DNA of 27,677 bases, taken from positions 1 through 27,677 of the forward strand of contig URCQ01000028.1 of the NCBI GenBank assembly GCA_900546435.1. The letters are read 5' to 3'. The stretch is from an uncultured Pseudobutyrivibrio sp. GTDB lineage: Bacteria > Bacillota > Clostridia > Lachnospirales > Lachnospiraceae. The notes below the pieces were generated by a model, which ran no database searches, was not told the origin of the DNA, and was given only the letters and a program-made list of their open reading frames with translations. Both the position numbers and the translations under genes were made by a program. Position 1 is the stretch's first letter; each line of letters begins with the position of its first letter. Shown here piece by piece: positions 1 through 7,351 of the stretch.

Positions 1-29
1 TTTTCATCTCAATTATCTCGTGAATTATC

Positions 30-2285
30 CTATTGTGCAAGTAAACAATTCAACTGACCGATCAGCTGTTCCACCTGTTCTCCCGGCATCTGCCCCAGCA
101 GAGATTTCAGCGGCATTTCCCGGATAACTTGCTCTCCCAGCTTCTTGTATTCGTCACTCATCCCTTCTGCTGATGCGGCCGCTGCTGCCAATGGCGCCAG
201 CAGTTCCGTAATAACGGGAGCGGTTTTCGTATGATCCAATAATTCTCCGAACGTTGTTGTGAAATCTACGCGAAGAGGCAGTTTTTTCTGTGTTTCAAAC
301 ACAATATCCGCATGTAATCGGATGTCATCAGAAGCATGGCCAATCAGGATCCGATATGTTCCGGATGGCGCATACCAGTCCCCGAGACGTTCTTCATAAT
401 AGGAAAGATCCCTCGCCGAAATTTCCATCGATACCGTTTTCTCCTCTCCCGGCAGGAGATTAACTTTGGCAAATCCTTTCAATTCCTTGACCGGTCTTTC
501 CGGTGTGCCGCACAGGTCAGCTACGTACAGCTGTACGACTTCTTTTCCTTCTGCCTGTCCTGTATTTTTCACCTTGAGAGAGACTGTCAGGATATCCTCG
601 TCCGTCATTTGAGCCGATGACAAAGTCAGGTCCCCATAAGTAAATTCCGTGTAAGACAGCCCATGGCCGAATGCATACCGCACCGGAACCTTCTTTGTAT
701 CATAATAACGGTATCCGACAAAGATATCCTCGCCATATAACACCCGCTTTCCATTTCCCGGAAAATGAAGGTAGCTCGGATTATCTTCCAGCCGGTACGG
801 GAATGTCTCCGCCAGCCTGCCGGACGGATTCGCTTCCCCGAATAACAGCCAGTCGCAGGCTTCGCCAACGCCCTGACCGCCCAGATACATTTCAAGGATC
901 GCGCTTACCCGGTCTGCCCATGGCAGTTCTACCGGACTTCCATTGTGGAGTACTACTACAACATTAGGCTGTACTTTCAACACTTCTTCGATCAGCCGTT
1001 CCTGGCATTTGGGCAGCTTCATGGATGTTCTGTCATACCCTTCCGACTCAAATATCTCAGGCAGCCCGGCAAAGATTACCGCGACGTCTGCTTCTGCAGC
1101 AGTCCGAAGCGCTTTTTCCAGCTCTTGTTCCGTCATCGCGTCATTTTCCATAGAAAATCCTTTTGCATAAGTCACGCTACGCCCTTTTTCTCTGGCAGCA
1201 TCCAATGCCGAAACAACCCTGAACGGATTGATATGGCTGGAGCCGCCGCCCTGATACCGCGGCTTTTCGGCAAATTCCCCTATATAGGCAACCTTTCTGT
1301 CTGTATTCAGCGGAAGTATACCGTTATTTTCCAGCAGGACCGCACATTCCGTCTCAATATCAGCTGCTTTTTTATGATCTGTTTCCTTATCAGATATAAC
1401 TTCCGGACGATGCTGCTCTTCACCGGCAAATACAACATTCAATACCCGCTCCACCGCTTCATCCAGCACAGCTTCGTCCAGTCTTCCCTCCTGTACTGCT
1501 TTCACAATCTGTCTGTCATTGTATCCTCCGGAATAAGGCATCTCCAGATCCAGTCCGGCCTGCAGTCCTTTCACACGGTTATTTACAGCGCCCCAGTCAC
1601 TAACGACGCAGCCTTTGTATCCCCATTCTTTTCTCAGGATATCTGTCAGAAGATATCTGTTTTCCGAAGCATATTCTCCATTTATTTTGTTGTAGCTACA
1701 CATGACGGTTCTTGGAGCTGATTCTTTCACCGCTTCCTCAAACGCAGGCAGGTAGATTTCCCTGAGCGCACGTTCTGACACTTCGGAAGATATCGTCATA
1801 CGGAGTGTTTCCTGGTTATTCAGTGCAAAGTGCTTAATGCTTGTCCCCACGCCCTGACTCTGTACTCCGCGGATATATGCCGATGCCATCCTACCTGCCA
1901 GATATGGATCCTCCGACAGATACTCAAAGTTCCGCCCGCATAACGGGCTCCTTTTAATATTCACCGCCGGGCCAAGCAGTATGCTTACATTCTCGGCCTG
2001 ACACTCCGCTCCCAGCGTCTCTCCCATCCGTTCCATCAGGTCAACATCAAAGCTGGAGGCTGTTGCACAGGCTGCCGGGAAACAAACGGCCTTCACACTT
2101 TCATTCAATCCCAGATGATCCGTTTCCCCTTCCTGCTTTCTCAGTCCGTGAGGGCCGTCCACCATCATAACTGACGGAATGTTCAGTCGTTTGATTTCTT
2201 TCGTATGCCAGTTATCAGCGCCCGAGCAGAGACTTGCCTTCTCTTCCAGCGTCATTTTTGAAATCAGTTCCTTTATTCTGTCCAT
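30..2285 (-). CDS. GH3 family beta-glycosidase (copy 1)
   Basis: This 751-residue protein is a retaining exo-glycosidase of glycoside hydrolase family 3, most often a beta-glucosidase; beta-xylosidase or arabinopyranosidase activity is also possible. The (beta/alpha)8 domain covers about residues 1-285. It contains the KHF motif (151-153) and VVSDWGAV, whose Asp230 is the expected nucleophile. The alpha/beta sandwich follows, with Glu415 in SEGYDRT as likely acid/base. A fibronectin-III-like domain spans about 560-665. Residues 676-751 form an extra helical tail also present in the other GH3 and in one GH78 of this locus. There is no signal peptide, so the enzyme should be cytoplasmic. GGAG lies 10 bases before the ATG. 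It is the last gene of the locus, 24 bases after the symporter gene. Family is certain; substrate is inferred. Confidence 0.95.
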   Translation of the reverse strand: MDRIKELISKMTLEEKASLCSGADNWHTKEIKRLNIPSVMMVDGPHGLRKQEGETDHLGLNESVKAVCFPAACATASSFDVDLMERMGETLGAECQAENVSILLGPAVNIKRSPLCGRNFEYLSEDPYLAGRMASAYIRGVQSQGVGTSIKHFALNNQETLRMTISSEVSERALREIYLPAFEEAVKESAPRTVMCSYNKINGEYASENRYLLTDILRKEWGYKGCVVSDWGAVNNRVKGLQAGLDLEMPYSGGYNDRQIVKAVQEGRLDEAVLDEAVERVLNVVFAGEEQHRPEVISDKETDHKKAADIETECAVLLENNGILPLNTDRKVAYIGEFAEKPRYQGGGSSHINPFRVVSALDAAREKGRSVTYAKGFSMENDAMTEQELEKALRTAAEADVAVIFAGLPEIFESEGYDRTSMKLPKCQERLIEEVLKVQPNVVVVLHNGSPVELPWADRVSAILEMYLGGQGVGEACDWLLFGEANPSGRLAETFPYRLEDNPSYLHFPGNGKRVLYGEDIFVGYRYYDTKKVPVRYAFGHGLSYTEFTYGDLTLSSAQMTDEDILTVSLKVKNTGQAEGKEVVQLYVADLCGTPERPVKELKGFAKVNLLPGEEKTVSMEISARDLSYYEERLGDWYAPSGTYRILIGHASDDIRLHADIVFETQKKLPLRVDFTTTFGELLDHTKTAPVITELLAPLAAAAASAEGMSDEYKKLGEQVIREMPLKSLLGQMPGEQVEQLIGQLNCLLAQ

Positions 2286-2308
2286 CGCAAAAGTTCTCCA
2301 TTCTTTTC

Positions 2309-3685
2309 TTAATACTGATTGATCATCTGTGCCTCTGCCTCTTCACGGCTGATCTCACCATTGTTGCATTTTGCCATCAGCTGGACATCATGGTCATTAA
2401 GCTTGTAAAGACGAAGTATAAGCAGAGTGCAAATACCCCCGATAATGCTGCCAAGACAGCTGAATGTCCATAATTTATCGGCAAATCCTGCCGCCTGAAC
2501 AACGCCTTCTCCCTCTCGGAAGCCGATTAAAGTTAACGCAAACACACTGACTGCTGTTGCGATCGCTCCATTTAATTTTGTAAAAAATGTCTGCGCCGCA
2601 AACGTTACACCACGCATTTTTAATCCTGTCTTGTACTGTCCATACTCGTAGCAGTCCGGCGTAAACTGATACTGCAGTATAACTGCTATTCCCAGCGGAA
2701 TTCCTCCTAAGGCATTTAAAATCACATACACCATCATATTCTCATACCCAGCAATGAATCTTACAATTCCCAGAAGTAAAGCGACAACATATGAAATATA
2801 GAAGACTTTAAATTTATCATATTTCTTGCATAATTCTACTGCCATAAACGCACCGATGAACGTCGGAATAATCACTGCCATTGAAACATATGAAGCAGCT
2901 TCTTCACCGCCAAGGCAGTACCGGGCAACGTATAATCCCCAATTTGCCCCAACATTAAGCAGGCTGCTAATGAGCGGAGCTGCAAAGAAAATCAATAAAT
3001 ATTTGTTCTTCCGCAGACATTCTGCCATATCGCGCAGCGTATAACTTTCTTCTTTCCCTTCGTCCAGTACTCTTTCTTTTTCAATTACTCTCTCCTTTGC
3101 GAACAGACACATCGGAATCATCATAACAGCCGACAGAAGAGATAACACAATCACTGTTGTTGACCAGCCGCCTAACCGCTGCCGTACTAACGGCAGGACA
3201 ATTCCTGTGACAATACCTGCAAAAATAGCAAACATTCTTCCTATGCTGTTTAGCGAAATACGTTCCTTCTGGTCTATTGTCATCGTGGTAACAATACCAA
3301 AAATCGGCACATCGCAAAGGGTATAGGCTGTATCCCACAACATATAAGCAAGTGTTGCCCATATGATTTTAGCCTTCATCGGAATCTCTGTAGGTATTAT
3401 AAAAAGAAGAATGGTTGCCACCGGAATCGCAATGACAGACATTCTAAGCCACGGCAAGAATTTCCCTTTCTTAAAATTCACCTTATCCATGAGCATACCG
3501 AAGATCGGATCGTTGATGGCATCCCACACTTTCGTGATAAGCGCCACAATCGCAACCAATGCTGCCGTTATGCCGACATCTGTAAAATATGTAGTCATAT
3601 ATCCTATCAGTCCATAGAATACATTCTGTCCCATAAAATACATACCATAACTGATTTTTTCTCTTTTTGTAACTGAATTTTCCAT
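2309..3685 (-). CDS. GPH-family glycoside/sugar:cation symporter
   Basis: This 458-residue integral membrane protein has about twelve hydrophobic segments and belongs to the glycoside-pentoside-hexuronide:cation symporter group (MelB/XynP/UidB-like) of the major facilitator superfamily. The family signature is visible near the N-terminus as KVWDAINDPIFGMLMDK, followed by a basic loop and PWL. These carriers import sugars or small glycosides with H+ or Na+. An in-frame start exists upstream at 3748, but the ATG at 3685 is preferred. It has AAAGGA about 12 bases before it, the protein then begins MENSVTKREKISYG as is usual for the family, and the longer form would place coding sequence over the -10 box and operator. 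It lies between the SGNH esterase and a GH3 gene, so its substrate is probably the glycoside those enzymes break down. Confidence 0.93.
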   Translation of the reverse strand: MENSVTKREKISYGMYFMGQNVFYGLIGYMTTYFTDVGITAALVAIVALITKVWDAINDPIFGMLMDKVNFKKGKFLPWLRMSVIAIPVATILLFIIPTEIPMKAKIIWATLAYMLWDTAYTLCDVPIFGIVTTMTIDQKERISLNSIGRMFAIFAGIVTGIVLPLVRQRLGGWSTTVIVLSLLSAVMMIPMCLFAKERVIEKERVLDEGKEESYTLRDMAECLRKNKYLLIFFAAPLISSLLNVGANWGLYVARYCLGGEEAASYVSMAVIIPTFIGAFMAVELCKKYDKFKVFYISYVVALLLGIVRFIAGYENMMVYVILNALGGIPLGIAVILQYQFTPDCYEYGQYKTGLKMRGVTFAAQTFFTKLNGAIATAVSVFALTLIGFREGEGVVQAAGFADKLWTFSCLGSIIGGICTLLILRLYKLNDHDVQLMAKCNNGEISREEAEAQMINQY

Positions 3686-3716
3686 TTCGTTATCTGTCCT
3701 TTCATTGTTTGATTCA

Positions 3717-3780
3717 ATTATAAATAATCCCAAAGGGCAAATCATCAACGATATATAAGCGATTTACCGACGAAACTTAA
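3717..3780 (-). promoter_or_regulatory. Symporter promoter with AraC-type operator (site A)
   Basis: A 38-base element at 3743-3780 matches 33 of 38 bases of a second element at 13644-13681. Read on the plus strand it contains the half-sites ATCAACGATAT (3744-3754) and ACCGACGAAAC (3766-3776), starting 22 bases apart in direct orientation. A perfect -10 box, TATAAT on the minus strand, is at 3717-3722, exactly 20 bases downstream of the element. No good -35 box is seen, because the element occupies that place. This layout is typical of AraC-family activation from a site overlapping -35. The predicted transcript starts about 25 bases before the symporter ATG. The sites are seen; the identity of the binding protein is inferred from the AraC gene at 13803. 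Confidence 0.75.
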
Positions 3781-3788
3781 TATAATAA

Positions 3789-4601
3789 TCATCTTTCTAA
3801 AAACTGATATAAGTATTCTTCCATCTTAGGCGTCCACCATTCCAGATATCCTGCCTGCGTCGGATGAACCGGATCTGCCATATAAACTTTATATTCTTTG
3901 TCAGAAACGTCATTCATCTCATCGTCATTCCAAAGGTCGATCACGCCTATTCCATATTTATCCTGAAGTTCATACAATACATCTACCATCTGCTGATACT
4001 GTTTACTGTCATATTTTGTTCCGGTATAAAAGATCACGGGACAATTCCATGTCTGCTTTGCATATACAATGATATATTCCATTGCTCCTGTTACCGTCTG
4101 TGTATCAAAATCCTCCAGGTTTTCCGAACTGCTAAGTTCTCCTATCGGCATTTCCTTCGACGCGTCATTCGTGGAAAGCTGGCAGACAAACGCATCGAAT
4201 TTCTCATCTGTACCGATATTATTTTTCATCCTTTGGATATAAGACGTCTTTCCGTTATCTACTAAAGTAGTACCGCTGACAGCTTCTTTTACATACTCAC
4301 AGCCATTTCTGTAAGAGATATAATCTGCAAAAGAAACGTCCATTGAGTACAGACCTAAGGTTACAGATGATCCGAGGTAGCAGATGCGTTTCCCTCCAAG
4401 AGGGCTGTTTTCTAACGGTTCTATATTTTCCAGACTGTATTTTTCTGCGTTTCCCGGCATTTTTTTCAGCTTATTCTTCCAGACAAAATCAAACGGTCCT
4501 CCACCGCCTACTGCTCCTACTAAATATGTCAGGCCGATTCCCACAGCCAGAATCAGAATTAAAACGATACTTAAGGTAATCTTCAATATTTTCTTTTTCA
4601 T
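3789..4601 (-). CDS. Membrane-anchored SGNH/GDSL-family esterase
   Basis: This is a 270-residue SGNH hydrolase with an N-terminal hydrophobic anchor (about residues 5-29 after the KKK start) that should place the catalytic domain outside the cell. The four SGNH blocks are recognisable. Block I is LGSSVTLG, with likely nucleophile Ser79 and Ser in place of the Asp of GDSL. Block II is SGTT around Gly110, block III is LSTND with Asn145, and block V is DPVHP with Asp243 and His246. Such enzymes remove acetyl or other acyl groups from carbohydrates or lipids. The start at 4601 has AAGGAG followed by a short spacer; an ATG at 4634 is in frame but lacks such a site. It sits between GH78 and the symporter gene, which suggests deacylation of the glycoside substrate. 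Confidence 0.85.
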   Translation of the reverse strand: MKKKILKITLSIVLILILAVGIGLTYLVGAVGGGGPFDFVWKNKLKKMPGNAEKYSLENIEPLENSPLGGKRICYLGSSVTLGLYSMDVSFADYISYRNGCEYVKEAVSGTTLVDNGKTSYIQRMKNNIGTDEKFDAFVCQLSTNDASKEMPIGELSSSENLEDFDTQTVTGAMEYIIVYAKQTWNCPVIFYTGTKYDSKQYQQMVDVLYELQDKYGIGVIDLWNDDEMNDVSDKEYKVYMADPVHPTQAGYLEWWTPKMEEYLYQFLER

Positions 4602-4639
4602 ATTCCTTATCTCCTTATTATTTTCAACTTTCATATTAA

Positions 4640-4674
4640 GAGAACTGGCCGTCTGTATTTACCAGTCAGTTCTC
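4640..4674 (-). other. Intergenic stem-loop between GH78 and SGNH genes
   Basis: GAGAACTG (4640-4647) pairs perfectly with CAGTTCTC (4667-4674). A second arrangement, ACTGG (4644-4648) with CCAGT (4662-4666), can compete with the first. On the minus-strand transcript it falls between the GH78 stop and the SGNH ribosome binding site, and no T-run follows. It may affect mRNA processing or translation in the operon, but the sequence does not show which. Confidence 0.4.
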
Positions 4675-4706
4675 GCAAATACTGTCATTTTGTTTTCTTT
4701 GATTCT

Positions 4707-7337
4707 TTATTCAAACTGATACATTCCGCTTCCCACATCATATGATCTTCCATCCGGCATTTTGATAACGGCAGTCGTGTTGCAGGGGATTTTTACTTTC
4801 AGCTTAAATCTCCCCTCTTCCATACTCCACCTGACTGCGATTTCCCCATACTCACTTATATAAGTACGTTTTACACTGGTAAACGCATTGTCCGGCTCCG
4901 GTGCGATTACAATCTCCTTAAATCCGGGAGCAGCCATATCAATGCCGCTTATCTTCCGGAACATCCAGTCGTCCACGCATCCAAAGGCATAGTGGTTCAG
5001 GCTTGTCATAACCGGAGACCCGTCCTCCTTGTAAGAAATGTAATTTTCCCAGATTGTTGTCGCTCCCTGCTTCACCTCATAAAGCCATGACGGGCACTTT
5101 GTCTGGAGCAGGATTTTATATGCCTTGTCCATCCTGCCGATCTTACAGAGTGCATCCAGCAGATACGGCGTCGTCAGGAACCCTGTATCCAGACAATCCC
5201 CGTTTTCTTCTATCTTGCGGATCAAATGTCCGGCGATACTTTTTTTCTTCCTTTCAAGAGCAAGATCAAATGCGATTGCCAGCACATAACTGCCCATAAA
5301 ATCAAGAGGCATCTTCCCATCATCATCGATCAGTCCTTTTTGAATGGCAGATTTCATTCTGGACGCAATGTCATCATAGTATAATTCGTCTGATGTATGC
5401 CCGAGGAGTGCTGCTGTATCTGCCATGATCCGACAGGAATTCCATCCAAAGATTGGCGCGCAGTATACAGAAGTATTGATAGGTTTTGCAGCGCTTTGGT
5501 CTGCTCCGTCTACTGTCTGGCTCGGTATGAGCCACTCCCCGTACTGATGTCCTGTATTCCACAGATACTGGTCAATTTCTTTTGGATGTTTCATCTTGCC
5601 TCTACGCTTCTTTGCAGTGTTGATGATATAGTCGCACCACTTTTTCATTGTGTCATACTGCTCTCTCAGTATCCTGATATTTCCTGTAAGCTGATACATG
5701 CTCCACGGTACGATACAAGCGGCATCTCCCCATCCCGCTTCTCCCACCGGTTCAAAATTGCGGTATACGATCCGATTCAGTTTCTCCAGTAATTCATAGA
5801 TTCCGGTAAGGGGGATCACATTGGGAATCGCTCCGTTTTTCTGCTGGCTGCAGGTCATATTACGCAGCCATCTTGTCAGAAACGGGGTTACATTTTCGTT
5901 GAGCATGGCTGTTCTTGCATAAATCTGGATATCTCCAGTCCATCCGCCTTTTTCTCTCTGCGGACAGTCCGTGGGGATTGAGAACAGATTCGACCGCTGA
6001 GACCATCTTGTATTTTCATAAAGCCGGTTTATATCTTCGTTGGACGTCTCAAAAGTTCCCAGATCCTCATTGTCAGAAGACAGGACAATCGCTGTGAAAT
6101 TCTCCGGACTCACCGGCTGATCGCATGTCACTCTCACATAGCGGAAACCATGATATGTAAAATGCGGTATATATTCTGTAAATTTCCCGTTTGAAATATA
6201 AATATCGCTTTGTTTGTGTCCTGTTTTCTCTGACAGGAAAATATTATTGAAATAGTTTCCATATTGATCTAGAGTTTCAAAATGATCTAATACCATTTTT
6301 GTTCCGGCAGGCAGTTTCGCTTTTACGCGCAGAACCCCCGCCAAATTCTGCCCGAAGTCAATAATCGTCTCGTTTTTCGGGCTGACTGTCATTCCGACTG
6401 CCGGTACTTCCTTTACCGGGCGCACCGGTTCCCCGTACTGAGCTACCAGGTTCGCGTAAGATTTTTTGCATGGGATACCTGCTTTCCAGCTGCTGTCATC
6501 GAATCCGCAGCAGTTCCAGTTTTCCTGTTCCATCCGTGCGTCATAGAGTTCGCCTGCAAACAGATCGGAAGATCGGACCGGACTTTCCGAAACCTTCACA
6601 GCATCATCGGACAGAACAATTTCACTCGTTCCGTCTTCATAATCAATCTTTATCTGAAATAACACAGAATGTTCGGCTTTAAACTTCCTGCTTCTCGGTT
6701 TAAAGTTCGCACTGTCATACCAGCCGTCCCCCACTAACATTCCTATGACATTTCTTCCCTCTCTCAAGAATGGAGTCACATCATAAGTCTGGTAACACAG
6801 ATATTTAGAATAGACGGTAAATTCCGGAGCAAACTCTCTGTCGTCCGGACGTGTTCCGTTCACGCTGAGCTGATATGCTCCGTGGCATGTGGCATAGACG
6901 CGTGCCCGTTTTATACCGTCTCGTGCGTCAAATTCTTTGCGGAAATATTCTGCCGGATTCTGCCCGCCGGTTCCAGGTTTTACCTTTTTCATCGGGAACG
7001 GAGATTTCACCCACTCGGCCGTCCATTCTTTCTTCATAAATCCCGTCTCAAAGGATGAGGATGCCGCCGCCTTTTCTCCGTTATTAACCGTCACTTTCAC
7101 TGTCCAGCTATAGTCACTGAGACTTTTCAATGGTTTCCCGTTGTACTCTACAAAAGTGCTTTTATCACTTTCTATCACCCCGGAATCCCACACTACTTCT
7201 CCCAGACTTGTCACTGTAATATGATAGGATGTCTGCATCACATTCTTTTTGTCACTGATGATCACCCATGAAAAATAAGGTGCTTCGTCCACGCATGGTC
7301 TGTATTGACTGTTTACTTTAAGTCTTGTAAGTTCCAT
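4707..7337 (-). CDS. GH78 alpha-L-rhamnosidase (copy 1)
   Basis: This 876-residue protein is an inverting alpha-L-rhamnosidase of family GH78, which removes terminal L-rhamnose from plant glycosides, flavonoid or saponin glycosides, or pectic oligomers. The N-terminal beta domains come first (about 1-320), then the concanavalin-like domain, and then the (alpha/alpha)6 catalytic barrel from about 425. The motif TDCPQREKGGWTGD gives Asp457, Glu462 (proposed general acid) and Asp469, with the spacing I recall for the Bacillus GL1 RhaB enzyme. The motif GATTIWE ends at Glu764, the proposed general base, and is followed by SLNHYAFG. No signal peptide is present, so it should be cytoplasmic. AGGAGG lies 6 bases before the ATG. 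Its start lies only 14 bases from the end of the second GH78 gene. Unlike that paralogue, it has no C-terminal helical tail. Confidence 0.95.
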   Translation of the reverse strand: MELTRLKVNSQYRPCVDEAPYFSWVIISDKKNVMQTSYHITVTSLGEVVWDSGVIESDKSTFVEYNGKPLKSLSDYSWTVKVTVNNGEKAAASSSFETGFMKKEWTAEWVKSPFPMKKVKPGTGGQNPAEYFRKEFDARDGIKRARVYATCHGAYQLSVNGTRPDDREFAPEFTVYSKYLCYQTYDVTPFLREGRNVIGMLVGDGWYDSANFKPRSRKFKAEHSVLFQIKIDYEDGTSEIVLSDDAVKVSESPVRSSDLFAGELYDARMEQENWNCCGFDDSSWKAGIPCKKSYANLVAQYGEPVRPVKEVPAVGMTVSPKNETIIDFGQNLAGVLRVKAKLPAGTKMVLDHFETLDQYGNYFNNIFLSEKTGHKQSDIYISNGKFTEYIPHFTYHGFRYVRVTCDQPVSPENFTAIVLSSDNEDLGTFETSNEDINRLYENTRWSQRSNLFSIPTDCPQREKGGWTGDIQIYARTAMLNENVTPFLTRWLRNMTCSQQKNGAIPNVIPLTGIYELLEKLNRIVYRNFEPVGEAGWGDAACIVPWSMYQLTGNIRILREQYDTMKKWCDYIINTAKKRRGKMKHPKEIDQYLWNTGHQYGEWLIPSQTVDGADQSAAKPINTSVYCAPIFGWNSCRIMADTAALLGHTSDELYYDDIASRMKSAIQKGLIDDDGKMPLDFMGSYVLAIAFDLALERKKKSIAGHLIRKIEENGDCLDTGFLTTPYLLDALCKIGRMDKAYKILLQTKCPSWLYEVKQGATTIWENYISYKEDGSPVMTSLNHYAFGCVDDWMFRKISGIDMAAPGFKEIVIAPEPDNAFTSVKRTYISEYGEIAVRWSMEEGRFKLKVKIPCNTTAVIKMPDGRSYDVGSGMYQFE

Positions 7338-7351
7338 AGCAACCCTCCTGA

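Noticed and set aside
945..1721. Long open frame (258 codons) on the plus strand.
   Set aside because: It is antisense to the GH3 gene, has no ribosome binding site and no family-like sequence; a shadow frame.
3686..3748. Longer start for the symporter gene.
   Set aside because: It would overlap the -10 box and the edge of the operator, and the family start with a ribosome binding site is at 3685.
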